A DNA stretch of 64,000 bases from Gammaproteobacteria bacterium (lineage in GTDB: Bacteria > Pseudomonadota > Gammaproteobacteria > Pseudomonadales > JAUIET01), in NCBI GenBank assembly GCA_030431775.1, contig JAUIHW010000006.1, positions 1-64,000 of the forward strand. Direction: 5' to 3'. Within the stretch, counting starts at the first letter, position 1. Every line of letters begins with the position of its first letter. This document shows positions 25,912 through 35,116 of the stretch, one piece after another. The position numbers and the translations under genes are program-made. Below the pieces are notes generated by a model that was given only the letters and a program-made list of their open reading frames with translations, had not been told where the DNA came from and ran no database searches.

Positions 25912-28609
25912 ATCGGCAAACCGCACTAAAATCACAGTTCCTGCAGGTCTGCAACCCCCGATAAGGTGTGATAGCAGCATGCCCCGTCGCAAACTCCTGT
26001 TCGAGTAGCTGTAACTGAATTCGCCACTGGTCAATCCGCTCTTCCATCTCTTCAGCCTGCAGGCCGCGCGGTAAACGTTTCTTTTGCAGTGGCATGTCAA
26101 CTTCCTGCGCAGCAGCCAGCCCAATCCAGCTCAATTCATCGGCTCCGAGCCGGCACAATGCGGCACCGGCTGGAGCACCGAGAGCCTCATGCGTGTATCG
26201 GGTCATATAAAATGGCAATTGCGGTGTTGTTAGGCGATCATCCAACAATCTTGCCGGCTGAATAACCCCCGTTTTGTACTCAATAACAATAAGCTTGCCA
26301 TCCTGCAGTCTATCCACACGGTCGAGCCTATATTGTATTGGCACATTGGCAATTGTGGTTTCCTGCAGTTGTTCAAGTTCAACTATGCTAAATGGTAATC
26401 GCTGTTGCTCTGCTTCCAGCCAGGCCTGAACAACAGACCGCATTCTTGCTGCTTCGAGATCGATAAGAGCCTCGATCTTGCGGGCTCGAAGGCGTTTTTT
26501 CAACTGCCCGACACTGTCTTCAATAGCCTGGTTGACCAGCGCGGTCAGTTTATCAACCGGGCAATTATTCAACGCTTCTTGACTGCCCAGATTTCCCCAT
26601 ACGGTCTCCATGACCTGGTGCAACATCTGTCCTCGGTCTCTGCCGTCCAGCCCAAGAACCGGTTCATCAAAAGTTCTAATTTTGCAACGATGTTTAGCGA
26701 ATGCCTTGAATGGACAAAGCCCCTGGTTTTCAAGGATTGCGACCCCGCCACGAATAGTTTCGCCCACCTGGACACTCAGGGATTGATCATCGCTAACATA
26801 ATCTGTGAGCCAGCACCCTTTGACCGTACCCAGCAGGTTCGAGTCGATATCCTTAAGCACCAGTTGGCCGTTAATCAGTGGGCTGACTTTGGGCGTGCTG
26901 CCATCATCACTGGCTGCGCAGGAGATGACAATCTCATCACAGCGCTGCTTGAATCCCTGTAACAAGCGCTTAGCGAACTCCTCCTCCCGGCGTGCGTCGC
27001 AGTGCGGCATTGTAAGATGCACCTGCATTTCCCAAGGTATAAACGGACTTGGCCGGGCTGCTGCTGGCCAACTGGATTCAGACAGCCCAACAAGCCGTAC
27101 GCTATCGAAATGCATTCCGGCCGCCTCAAGGTAGCCGAGTACCTGGACCGGCTGCTCCACGTTTTGTGACTGAAATACCTGGTTTGCGCACAGATCTTTA
27201 ATAACGCCCAACGCTTGACTGAAATTAACCTTGGCCTGCTTTCCAAAGCGCACTGCCGCCAGCTGGCTTGCTGTTTCAAGAAGCTCAAGCCAGGCCTCCA
27301 GCTGTTGGTATTCAGTGGAGTTCAATGTGGCCGGACCCGGCCATCCCACTGAATTTAATAACTCACTGATCACCTCAAGCCAGGCCTCAAAGCGCTGCTC
27401 TTTAAAACGGCTGGCGGTCAAAATCGCCTGCATTATTTGCGCCAATCGTGGACACAATATTGACCCAGCCCCATGGCCGTGTTGCTGTCGGGTCGCTGCG
27501 AAATGGATATCTCCGGTCGTTAGCCGGGCACTTGCCAGCTGACGCAAGTTGAACTCCAGGTCACTCAACGCCGAGCTTGAATCGCTCGCGTGATGAGCGA
27601 AAAATGGTGAGTACAAAAGCTCGGGTAAATTCTGCACTGGCAATTCGCGAACCACTAGTTCAAGTAAATTAATGGCGGCGCTGATGAGCGGAACACTAGC
27701 CAGTGAACGCCCTGCGGTGATATTAAAAGCGCCTTTCAAAGACCGGCCAGAAGTGTCTGAATACTGTCCAAAAACCCTATCAAAAACAAATCTGACCTCC
27801 TCCTGACGAGCTGAAAGATCAGGTATGACAACTGCCGTGGTTGCCTGTGGAGCAGCCCTGATTTGCTCTACCGCCCAAAGTGCTGCGGCAAACATTTCAT
27901 GCTGCTCCGATTCATAGCCAAAAATTTCGCTAGGAACAAAGCGGTCTGTATCGCTTAATGCATCCAGGCTGTCGGTCGATATTGACCAAGCAAGAAACAA
28001 TTGTGTTTGCGCAGGTACCAGTTCGTCGCAAGCAAAAAGCAGGATCGGATCACTGGCAAGCGGCTCCAACTTGGATAGTTCGTTAGCAAGGCAGGCCGCA
28101 CTGATGGCTCCCAAGTCGTCGCAGGCGTTGACGAAGCGTCGTTGGCAGCGCAGAAAGAACTCGCTATCTTCACGATAGCTGAATCGGGCTCTTAGCGCTG
28201 GATCATCAAGGTCTACCGACCAATCACAGAGCATCTTCCAGGCTGAAGCCAGTTGTTCTATTGCAGTATCGGGGTGCAACAACGGGCGGCTTTCTTGAGC
28301 GACAGCCTGCCGCCATATCTCCCTCTCTTCTGCTTCGCTTAAAATGTATCTTCGGGTGCAGCTTTCCACGCCCTTGAACATACCCTGTTGCCAAAGCTCT
28401 TGCAGCCAGTCGGTAATCGCCACAGTGCGCAATGGTTGCCATACCTTTTCCCCACGACGCGTCTGCTGGGCTGCAAACCAATCGTTTAGTGCCCGCGCAA
28501 GCCGACGGTTCGGCGTCAAAATAGTTTGATAGCGGCGAAGTTCTGCGAGCCCAGACTGCAGCACTTCTGTCAATTCAAGATGCATTGGTATAAAATTTCC
28601 GGCTGCCAT
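25898..28609 (-). CDS. AddB-like nuclease (TIGR03623-type probable DNA repair protein)
   Basis: This 903-residue protein carries a degraded helicase-like N-terminus (ILTPNRRLARALNDWF) and a C-terminal PD-(D/E)XK nuclease with YRLDRVDRL and VIEYKTG. Cysteines at GLCPFKAF and the final CRNCDFSAVC give the C-...-C-x2-C-x5-C pattern of the AddB iron-sulfur staple. It resembles the family often annotated as probable DNA repair protein, found paired with an AddA-type helicase in gammaproteobacteria. It is shorter than Bacillus AddB. An alternative ATG lies at 28585. It overlaps the helicase gene by 14 bp. Confidence 0.9.
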   Translation of the reverse strand: MAAGNFIPMHLELTEVLQSGLAELRRYQTILTPNRRLARALNDWFAAQQTRRGEKVWQPLRTVAITDWLQELWQQGMFKGVESCTRRYILSEAEEREIWRQAVAQESRPLLHPDTAIEQLASAWKMLCDWSVDLDDPALRARFSYREDSEFFLRCQRRFVNACDDLGAISAACLANELSKLEPLASDPILLFACDELVPAQTQLFLAWSISTDSLDALSDTDRFVPSEIFGYESEQHEMFAAALWAVEQIRAAPQATTAVVIPDLSARQEEVRFVFDRVFGQYSDTSGRSLKGAFNITAGRSLASVPLISAAINLLELVVRELPVQNLPELLYSPFFAHHASDSSSALSDLEFNLRQLASARLTTGDIHFAATRQQHGHGAGSILCPRLAQIMQAILTASRFKEQRFEAWLEVISELLNSVGWPGPATLNSTEYQQLEAWLELLETASQLAAVRFGKQAKVNFSQALGVIKDLCANQVFQSQNVEQPVQVLGYLEAAGMHFDSVRLVGLSESSWPAAARPSPFIPWEMQVHLTMPHCDARREEEFAKRLLQGFKQRCDEIVISCAASDDGSTPKVSPLINGQLVLKDIDSNLLGTVKGCWLTDYVSDDQSLSVQVGETIRGGVAILENQGLCPFKAFAKHRCKIRTFDEPVLGLDGRDRGQMLHQVMETVWGNLGSQEALNNCPVDKLTALVNQAIEDSVGQLKKRLRARKIEALIDLEAARMRSVVQAWLEAEQQRLPFSIVELEQLQETTIANVPIQYRLDRVDRLQDGKLIVIEYKTGVIQPARLLDDRLTTPQLPFYMTRYTHEALGAPAGAALCRLGADELSWIGLAAAQEVDMPLQKKRLPRGLQAEEMEERIDQWRIQLQLLEQEFATGHAAITPYRGLQTCRNCDFSAVCRYAVN

Positions 28610-28662
28610 GTAAAATGCTGGCGCCTTGCCGCGTAAGCTGTAACCCGGATACTGACTAAACC

Positions 28663-29775
28663 ATGACCCAGAGTGACCAAGCCGAGAGCGTAGCAGTAGA
28701 AACCTCGCTGGACAATGTCAACATTGCAAAGCAGTTGGTGCTATGCCCTCCGGAAAGCCTAAAGTATCAATTGCCGGCCAGCGATACAGTAACTGCGAAT
28801 ATTGCTGCCGGACGGCAAACCGTTCAGAATATTCTTGACCGACGTGACCCGCGCCTTTTTCTGGTGGTTGGCCCCTGCTCTATTCATGATATCGACGCTG
28901 CCCTGGAGTATGCCCAGCGCCTTAAGACCCTTGCCGATGAGGTGTCCGATACGCTCGTCCTGGTTATGCGGGTATATTTTGAAAAACCGCGCACAACAGT
29001 TGGTTGGAAAGGCCTGATTAACGATCCTTATATGAACGATTCGTTCAAAATAGAGGAAGGTTTAAAAATCGGTCGTCAGCTGCTGCTGGACATTGCAGCA
29101 ATGGGACTGCCCACCGCAACCGAAGCACTTGACCCAATTTCACCGCAATACCTGCAAGACCTAATTTGCTGGTCGGCAATAGGCGCGCGAACAACCGAGT
29201 CGCAAACCCACCGCGAAATGGCCAGCGGACTTTCCTGCGCGGTTGGCTTCAAAAACGGTACCGATGGTGGACTCGATGTCGCAATCAATGCCTTGAAATC
29301 TGTGGCCAAGCCGCACCGTTTTCTCGGGATTAATTCATCAGGACAAGTCGCTGTGACCCACACCAAAGGAAATCGCTATGCGCACCTTGTGCTACGCGGC
29401 GGCTCTGAGGGCCCGAATTACGATTCAGTCCATGTCCAGTTAGCGGAAGCGGCCTTAAGCAAGGCCGGTGTCAGCTCGAATATCATGGTTGACTGCAGCC
29501 ACGCAAACTCAAATAAGGACGCGGCTTTGCAAACATTGGTGCTGGACAATGTGTGCAGTCAGGTTGTCGATGGAAACCGCTCCATTATCGGGCTGATGCT
29601 TGAAAGCCACTTACACTTCGGGCGGCAGGACATCCCCAGCGATCTTAGCCAATTGGAATACGGAGTGTCGGTAACCGATGCATGCATCGATTGGCCAACG
29701 ACCAGGGACGCTGTACGCTCCATGCGGGATAAATTGCGAGCTGTGGTTTCCGAGCGGGCACAATCTCCCTGTTAA
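28663..29775 (+). CDS. aroF: 3-deoxy-7-phosphoheptulonate synthase (AroF type)
   Basis: This 370-residue class I DAHP synthase catalyses the first step of the shikimate pathway from phosphoenolpyruvate and erythrose 4-phosphate. It has VVGPCSIHD, MRVYFEKPRTTVGWKGLI, GARTTESQTHREMASGLS, VGFKNGTDG and IMVDCSHANSNKD. The N-terminal part (LDNVNIAKQLVLCPPESLK) resembles the tyrosine-sensitive AroF more than AroG, but the inhibitor is not proven by this. Its 3' end converges with nfuA after 14 bp. Confidence 0.93.
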   Translation: MTQSDQAESVAVETSLDNVNIAKQLVLCPPESLKYQLPASDTVTANIAAGRQTVQNILDRRDPRLFLVVGPCSIHDIDAALEYAQRLKTLADEVSDTLVLVMRVYFEKPRTTVGWKGLINDPYMNDSFKIEEGLKIGRQLLLDIAAMGLPTATEALDPISPQYLQDLICWSAIGARTTESQTHREMASGLSCAVGFKNGTDGGLDVAINALKSVAKPHRFLGINSSGQVAVTHTKGNRYAHLVLRGGSEGPNYDSVHVQLAEAALSKAGVSSNIMVDCSHANSNKDAALQTLVLDNVCSQVVDGNRSIIGLMLESHLHFGRQDIPSDLSQLEYGVSVTDACIDWPTTRDAVRSMRDKLRAVVSERAQSPC

Positions 29776-29789
29776 CTCTTTAGGTCGAC

Positions 29790-30368
29790 TTAAAAATAGG
29801 CATTGCTTCGATCAGAGTGGTCGGTTGCGTCGCGCACACCGCTTAGCCCGACAACCTGTTCAAGCAGGGTTTTCTCAACCCCGTCCTTGAGCGTGGCATC
29901 CACCATTCCACAGCCCTGACAACCTCCGCCGAATTGCAAAACGGCGATACCGGACTCATCAACTTCAACCAGGCTGACTTCTCCACCATGCGCTGCCAGA
30001 GCAGGATTGACCTCGTTGTAGAGGACATAATTGATTCGGTCTTCTATCGGGCTGTCATCCTGGATTTTCGGCATTTTTGAGTTCGGCGCCTTAATAGTCA
30101 GCTGTCCGCCCATTCGGTCTTTGTCGAAGTCGACAACAGCCTCTTCAAGATATGGCTCAGACCGCTTGTCAAAGTACGCATCAAACCGGGCATAGCCGAC
30201 TTTCACGTCATTGTCACGTAGATCTTCCTGACGACAATAAGCGATACAGGTTTCAGCCCTGGGCGTGCCAGGGTCGTTAATAAAGACCCGTATTCCCAGC
30301 ACAGTGTCGTCTTGCTTCTCCAGCAAGCCTGCAAGATAATCGACAGCGGGATCGGTGATCGTAATCAT
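29790..30368 (-). CDS. nfuA: Fe-S biogenesis protein NfuA
   Basis: This 192-residue protein joins an N-terminal degenerate A-type domain (residues 1-100) to a C-terminal Nfu domain with the cluster-binding CQGC at 150-153. NfuA carries [4Fe-4S] clusters to target proteins under oxidative or iron stress. Both domains are intact and length is normal. Confidence 0.97.
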   Translation of the reverse strand: MITITDPAVDYLAGLLEKQDDTVLGIRVFINDPGTPRAETCIAYCRQEDLRDNDVKVGYARFDAYFDKRSEPYLEEAVVDFDKDRMGGQLTIKAPNSKMPKIQDDSPIEDRINYVLYNEVNPALAAHGGEVSLVEVDESGIAVLQFGGGCQGCGMVDATLKDGVEKTLLEQVVGLSGVRDATDHSDRSNAYF

Positions 30369-30413
30369 TACCAGTTCCTGTTAAACCTACATTATGCGAA
30401 TCAATTAACGTTC

Positions 30414-30650
30414 ATGGCAGACCAAACACCACTCAACAACGACACTGAACCCGACCACCGCCCCGTGAGCTTCTGGCAGGTCGTTGGCAGTGTGCTGGCC
30501 GGGGCGCTCGGCGTACAAAGCCGTAAGAATCGCGAGCGTGATTTTTCTCAGCGCAGCTTTCTACCGTACATCATCGGCGGCCTGGTCTTTACCGTCGCTT
30601 TTGTTGGCAGCCTGATTTTGCTGGTAAACGTATTGCTTGCCAGCGCGTAA
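30414..30650 (+). CDS. DUF2970 family membrane protein
   Basis: This 78-residue protein has the DUF2970 features: VGSVLAGALGVQSRKNRERDFS, followed by a C-terminal membrane helix of about 25 residues. Function is unknown. The frame can be extended upstream into nfuA, but the ATG at 30414 starts the recognised family. It diverges from nfuA. Confidence 0.85.
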   Translation: MADQTPLNNDTEPDHRPVSFWQVVGSVLAGALGVQSRKNRERDFSQRSFLPYIIGGLVFTVAFVGSLILLVNVLLASA

Positions 30651-30676
30651 CGGGCTATCGCAACAACTCAAAAAAA

Positions 30677-30799
30677 CTATTGGCCCGCCACCCAAAAGGT
30701 TACGGTCACAACAAACAATAGGATCAGTGCTACGGCAGCCATGGCATCCGCGGCGCTGTCCGCCTGATCAGAGTCAGTATGTTGAGAGTCAGAGCTCAT
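30677..30799 (-). CDS. 40-residue single-pass membrane protein
   Basis: A short frame on the minus strand encodes MSSDSQHTDSDQADSAADAM and then a hydrophobic helix (AAVALILLFVVTVTFWVAG) ending in Gln. The strong ribosome site GAGGA lies six bases before the ATG, and the frame fills the gap upstream of cysI. The polar, acidic N-terminus and one helix suggest a small inner-membrane protein. Similar tiny proteins sit near cysI in Pseudomonas-like genomes, as far as I recall. The function is unknown. Confidence 0.75.
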   Translation of the reverse strand: MSSDSQHTDSDQADSAADAMAAVALILLFVVTVTFWVAGQ

Positions 30800-31006
30800 C
30801 GGCTATCCTCATCTGTTGATACAGTGTATTGACCCAACGGATCAATTTGACAATTATACCTTACAACACCGGGCAGCGCGTCTTCAACACAGTGAAATAC
30901 TTCTAAGGATATTCCAATTTGCTGTATCTAAGCTCATGATTGCATTAGTGTTTAAGCCCGACATCGTGTATCCTTTCCGCGCCATCCTTCAGTCTCAAGT
31001 ATTTTC
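30800..31006. promoter_or_regulatory. Divergent upstream region of cysI
   Basis: These 207 bp separate the 40-residue protein gene and cysI and should hold promoters for both. A TTGACA occurs on the plus strand at 30847-30852, and the same AT-rich patch gives a TATAAT on the minus strand at 30853-30858. Neither has a convincing partner hexamer at the right distance. A CysB site would be expected here, but I cannot define one. Confidence 0.4.
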
Positions 31007-32668
31007 GTGTATCGCTACGACCATTACGATCAGCAGCTAGTCATGGAACGTGTCGCTCAGTTTCGTCAGCAAACTGAGCGCTACCTGTCAGGTGAAATCA
31101 GCGAGGCGGAGTTTCTACCGCTGCGCTTGCAAAACGGCCTGTATATCCAACGACTTGCCCCCATGCTGCGAATTGCAATTCCTTATGGAATGCTCTCGTC
31201 AACACAGCTGCACAAGCTGGCCGATATCAGCCGCGATTATGACAAGGGCTATGCGCATTTTACGACCCGACAAAACCTGCAGCTGAACTGGCCCAAGCTG
31301 GCCGAGGTCCCGGATATTCTCGAAGAATTGGCCTCAGTTGAAATGCATGCGATACAGACCAGTGGCAACTGCATTCGTAATACGACGACCGACCAGTTCG
31401 CCGGCGTCGCTGCTGATGAGCTTGAAGACCCCCGACCCTATTGTGAGCTGATTCGTCAATGGTCCACATTTCACCCGGAATTTGCCTACCTGCCTAGAAA
31501 GTTCAAAATTGCGGTTTGTGCTTCCGAAACGGATCGCGCGGCATCGCAGGTTCACGATATCGGACTGCACTTGAAGCACAACGACCGAGGCGAGACAGGC
31601 TTTACCGTTTTTGTAGGTGGCGGTCTCGGTCGCACCCCAGTGATTGGAACCCGCATCTGTGAGTTCATGCCACGAGCTGAAATACTAAACTATCTGGACG
31701 CCATACTGCGGGTGTATAACCAGTTGGGCCGACGGGATAACAAATACAAGGCGCGGATAAAAATTCTGGTTCGAGCGCTGGGTGCCGATGCATTTCGTGA
31801 CAAAGTTCAGCAGGAGTTCGAATTGGTTCGCGGCGGTGAAATGACGGTACCCGACAGCGAATTCCAGCGCATGGCCGGTTTTTTTACCACTCCGGACTAT
31901 GAGTCTTGCGATGCCGCAGCGGTGAGTACCGCTGTAAGGCGCCAGGCCAGTGACGATCGGGCTTTCGCACGTTGGCTCGAGCGCAACGTAAGCACGCATA
32001 AAACCCCGGGTTACGCTGCGGTCACGCTGTCTCTCAAACCAACTGGCATCGCTCCCGGGGATGCCACCGAGCAGCAGATGCATGCGGCCGCCGAACTCGC
32101 CGACAGTTACTCGTTTGGCGAATTGCGGGTGAGCCATGAACAAAACCTTATTCTTGCCGACGTCAGGCAAGCCGACTTGTACCCATTGTGGAAACAAGCA
32201 CAGGCCGCCGGCATGGCGACACCGAATATTGGCACTTTGAACGACATGATCTGCTGTCCTGGCGGAGACTTCTGCTCCTTAGCCAATGCCAAGTCCATTC
32301 CCATTGCGGAAGCTATTCAACGCCAGTTTGATGACCTTGATTACCTGTATGACATTGGCGAAGTAGACCTGAATATTTCCGGCTGTATGAACGCTTGTGG
32401 TCACCACCACGTGGGCCACATAGGCATTCTTGGTGTGGATAAAAAGGGTCAGGAATTTTATCAGGTGCAGCTGGGTGGTGATTCCGGGCATGAAGCCTCG
32501 CTTGGCAAGGTGCTGGGGCCGTCATTTTCGCAAGACGAGGTCCCTGGGGTCATCAACAGTCTGATAGAGGTTTATTTGGCCAGGCGACAGGGCGATGAGC
32601 TGTTTATAGACACCTATCGGCGCATCGGTATCGAGCCTTTCAAAACACGGGTTTACAGCAATGACTGA
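31007..32668 (+). CDS. cysI: Sulfite (nitrite/sulfite) reductase hemoprotein subunit
   Basis: This 553-residue enzyme has the two ferredoxin-like and two siroheme domains of the CysI/NirA family. Siroheme and [4Fe-4S] ligands are seen in CCPGGDFC (C-x5-C) and SGCMNACG (C-x3-C). HFTTRQNLQLNW and the NCIRNTTTD segment bind substrate and cofactor. It most likely reduces sulfite to sulfide for cysteine synthesis. The start is GTG at 31007, giving the family opening YRYDHYDQ. It overlaps the DUF934 gene by 8 bp; that pairing supports assimilatory sulfate reduction. Confidence 0.94.
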   Translation: MYRYDHYDQQLVMERVAQFRQQTERYLSGEISEAEFLPLRLQNGLYIQRLAPMLRIAIPYGMLSSTQLHKLADISRDYDKGYAHFTTRQNLQLNWPKLAEVPDILEELASVEMHAIQTSGNCIRNTTTDQFAGVAADELEDPRPYCELIRQWSTFHPEFAYLPRKFKIAVCASETDRAASQVHDIGLHLKHNDRGETGFTVFVGGGLGRTPVIGTRICEFMPRAEILNYLDAILRVYNQLGRRDNKYKARIKILVRALGADAFRDKVQQEFELVRGGEMTVPDSEFQRMAGFFTTPDYESCDAAAVSTAVRRQASDDRAFARWLERNVSTHKTPGYAAVTLSLKPTGIAPGDATEQQMHAAAELADSYSFGELRVSHEQNLILADVRQADLYPLWKQAQAAGMATPNIGTLNDMICCPGGDFCSLANAKSIPIAEAIQRQFDDLDYLYDIGEVDLNISGCMNACGHHHVGHIGILGVDKKGQEFYQVQLGGDSGHEASLGKVLGPSFSQDEVPGVINSLIEVYLARRQGDELFIDTYRRIGIEPFKTRVYSND

Positions 32669-33173
32669 GCTGGATAACCCGATGATCAAAGACGGCGTAC
32701 TGTGCGAAAATCACTGGCAACTGGTGCCTAAAGGTCACCCTGAGCTGCCAGGCGCAGCCAATATTATAGTGCCCGCTTTACTGGCTTTGGAGCATCAGGA
32801 GCGCATAGCACAGCGCAACGACATCGCCGTTTGGCTGGATAGTGACGAACCGCCAGAACTGATTGCCGACCAGCTACCCCAGTATTGCTTTATTGCCATC
32901 AATTTCCCCGTCTTTTCTGATGGCAGAGGCTATAGTTACGCCAGAACCTTGCGGCAGCGATTTCAGTATTGCGGCGAAGTTAGAGCTATCGGCGATGTAC
33001 TATTGGAACAATTATTCTATCTTCATCGTTGTGGGTTTAGCGCCTTTGAGCTGCGCGAGGACCAGAACATCGAGGAAGCCTTGCTGCGTTTCAACGATTT
33101 CAGCGAAGCGTATCAAAGCGGTGGTGACCAGCTGCAAAGCGTACTCAGCAAACGACTTCAACAATCAAATTAG
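32661..33173 (+). CDS. DUF934 family protein (sulfite reductase partner)
   Basis: This 170-residue protein has DUF934 features: NIIVPALLAL, VWLDSDEPPE, FPVFSDGRGYSYARTLRQR and DVLLEQLFYLHRCGFSAFELRE. Members are nearly always next to cysI in proteobacteria and are presumed to support electron delivery or assembly of the sulfite reductase. It overlaps cysI by 8 bp, so the two are probably coupled. Confidence 0.93.
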   Translation: MTELDNPMIKDGVLCENHWQLVPKGHPELPGAANIIVPALLALEHQERIAQRNDIAVWLDSDEPPELIADQLPQYCFIAINFPVFSDGRGYSYARTLRQRFQYCGEVRAIGDVLLEQLFYLHRCGFSAFELREDQNIEEALLRFNDFSEAYQSGGDQLQSVLSKRLQQSN

Positions 33174-33182
33174 CCTGGCACC

Positions 33183-34352
33183 TTGGAACAGGAAGCAATT
33201 ACCTTTTCGTTCTTTCTGGTTTTTACCGGAGCAGCGGTACTCGCGACATTCGCTCTGGCAACCCGACAACCCATCATTATTGCCTATATAGCGCTGGGCG
33301 TTATCTTGGGCCCTTCAGTGCTCAAACTGATCGATGACGTCGACCTGATTTCAGACATATCAAAAATTGGAATCGTGTTTCTGCTGTTCTTACTCGGGCT
33401 TGATATGCACCCGCAGAGCCTGCTGCACATCCTGCGCAAGGCTGTCATTGTCGGTATTCTCAGCTGCCTGGTATTTGCGCTTGCGGGCTTTGCTATCGCG
33501 ACAGCCTTTAATTACCCCCCGGTTGAGAGCGCCATCATTGGCGCAGCAATGATGTTTTCAAGCACGATCATCGGTATCAAGCTGCTGCCATCTACGGTAC
33601 TTCATCACAAGCACGCCGGGGAGCTCATGATCGGCCTGTTATTGGTGCAGGATTTTATCGCCATCATCATACTTAGTGTGCTGTTAAGCGGACAGGATGG
33701 GGAGCTGCATGTATCCCGCCTTGGGCTTGCGGCGCTGAGCTTACCGGTGCTCACCATTCTGGCGTTCACGCTCGTGCGCTTGGTTTTGCTTCCGACCATT
33801 GCCCGGTTCGATAAATTTCATGAGTATATTTTTCTGCTGGCCTTGGGCTGGTGTCTGGGGTTTGCAGAACTGGCCCATGTAGCCGGCCTATCCCATGAGA
33901 TTGGCGCCTTCGTAGCTGGCGTCTCCCTGGCCAGCAGCCCTATTGCACTCTACATTGTCGAGCAATTAAGACCGCTCAGAGATTTCTTTCTGGTGTTGTT
34001 CTTTTTCTCGTTGGGCGCTGGCTTTAATCTACAAATGTTACCTGAGATCTTCTGGCCCGCCTTGGTCTTGGGTGTACTTATGCTCGGATTAAAGCCTCTG
34101 ACGTTTCGTTTACTGCTCGGCCAGGTCAGCGAGAAGAAACGCCTTGCTTGGGATGTGGGGCTTCGCCTGGGCCAGAACAGCGAATTCTCCTTGATGATTG
34201 CCTATGTGGCCGCGAGTGCGTCGCTGATCAGTGCGGAGGCATCTCACCTGATCCAGGCGACAGCTGTCTACACCTTTCTTGTTTCATCGTATATCGTGAT
34301 CTTCAGTGTACCCAATCCCATAGCGGTTAGAGACCACCTGCGTCGCGACTAG
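33183..34352 (+). CDS. CPA2-family cation:proton antiporter
   Basis: This 389-residue membrane protein has about 12 hydrophobic segments and fits the Na+/H+ exchanger (CPA2) domain, as in KefB/KefC and related YbaL proteins. GLDMHPQSL, SSTIIGIKLLPST and the HEIGAFVAGVSLASSP motif are typical. It lacks the C-terminal TrkA-N (RCK) regulatory domain, so control by NAD(H) or glutathione as in Kef channels is not expected. The frame opens with TTG, 9 bp after the DUF934 gene. Ion specificity cannot be told. Confidence 0.9.
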   Translation: MEQEAITFSFFLVFTGAAVLATFALATRQPIIIAYIALGVILGPSVLKLIDDVDLISDISKIGIVFLLFLLGLDMHPQSLLHILRKAVIVGILSCLVFALAGFAIATAFNYPPVESAIIGAAMMFSSTIIGIKLLPSTVLHHKHAGELMIGLLLVQDFIAIIILSVLLSGQDGELHVSRLGLAALSLPVLTILAFTLVRLVLLPTIARFDKFHEYIFLLALGWCLGFAELAHVAGLSHEIGAFVAGVSLASSPIALYIVEQLRPLRDFFLVLFFFSLGAGFNLQMLPEIFWPALVLGVLMLGLKPLTFRLLLGQVSEKKRLAWDVGLRLGQNSEFSLMIAYVAASASLISAEASHLIQATAVYTFLVSSYIVIFSVPNPIAVRDHLRRD

Positions 34353-34377
34353 TGAGCCGTTGCCAGTGACCGGCTAT

Positions 34378-35007
34378 TCAAGATGACTCTTTGGAATAGG
34401 TCAGCGCAAAGCTAATCGGCACGTTCGGGCTAATTGAATTCAAGCCGGCCAGTTCACGGAGCTTTTCCAAACCCGCAAGCATGCCGAACTGTTCAGCATT
34501 AACTACCAGCGGACTCGAACTGATCGCCTGCACACTGCCATCGGCCAATACGGTAAGCACAAACTGCACGTCGAGATCGAGCTCTACACCATGCATACTG
34601 ACTGTTGCTGACACTGAGCTTTGCAGGCTCTCTCCTCTGCCCATCGACACCAGATCGAGATCGCTCATGGATATCGGTGCAGTCACTGTGGCCGTAGCGA
34701 ACTTCGGCACCTTAAACAGGTGCTCGCGCATTCGCTCATTACGGATTGGAATTCCTGTTTGGACGCTCGCCAAATCAATTTCCAGCTTGGCAGTTTGCTC
34801 CGCCAACAAAGTCCCAGACAGCACTGCAAATTGATGGGTTTCCACAATAGAGCCGTTTTTTACGCTGGCAAAACTCAGCTTGGAGCGCTGCTGATCAAGT
34901 GTCCAGGCTGTGGGCGCACTGTTGGCAACTTCCGGCCCCGAATTTCCCGCGCAGGCAAGCAACATAAACAAAGCTGCGAAACCTGACAATAGCCGCATCG
35001 ATAACAT
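34378..35007 (-). CDS. YceI-family lipoprotein
   Basis: This protein of about 209 residues is a lipid-binding YceI-type beta-barrel domain (TWTLD-like AWTLDQQRSKLSFASVKNG to FALTYSK). A signal peptide with lipobox LLAC predicts a lipoprotein, unlike the soluble periplasmic E. coli YceI. YceI proteins bind polyisoprenoids or amides in the periplasm. I chose the ATG at 35007, since the longer frame to 35172 runs through the etfA terminator. Confidence 0.85.
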   Translation of the reverse strand: MLSMRLLSGFAALFMLLACAGNSGPEVANSAPTAWTLDQQRSKLSFASVKNGSIVETHQFAVLSGTLLAEQTAKLEIDLASVQTGIPIRNERMREHLFKVPKFATATVTAPISMSDLDLVSMGRGESLQSSVSATVSMHGVELDLDVQFVLTVLADGSVQAISSSPLVVNAEQFGMLAGLEKLRELAGLNSISPNVPISFALTYSKESS

Positions 35008-35061
35008 TCCATTAGCCTCGCAAGTTAATCGAAACACAGTGTATCGACTTACCACAAAAAG

Positions 35062-35089
35062 AAAAACCCCAGTACAGGCTGGGGTTTTT
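35062..35089 (-). terminator. Rho-independent terminator after etfA
   Basis: A perfect 11-bp stem (AAAAACCCCAG / CTGGGGTTTTT) with a six-base loop lies 27 bp after the etfA stop. The stem is flanked by A/T tracts on both sides, so it can act on either strand. Confidence 0.93.
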
Positions 35090-35116
35090 CTCGTGGAAGC
35101 ACTTTTTTGGAAGTCC

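Noticed and set aside
22561-28609. Helicase plus nuclease as an anti-phage system
   Set aside because: Motif order, iron-sulfur cysteines and gene overlap fit AddAB-type recombination enzymes; no mobile or defence genes are nearby.
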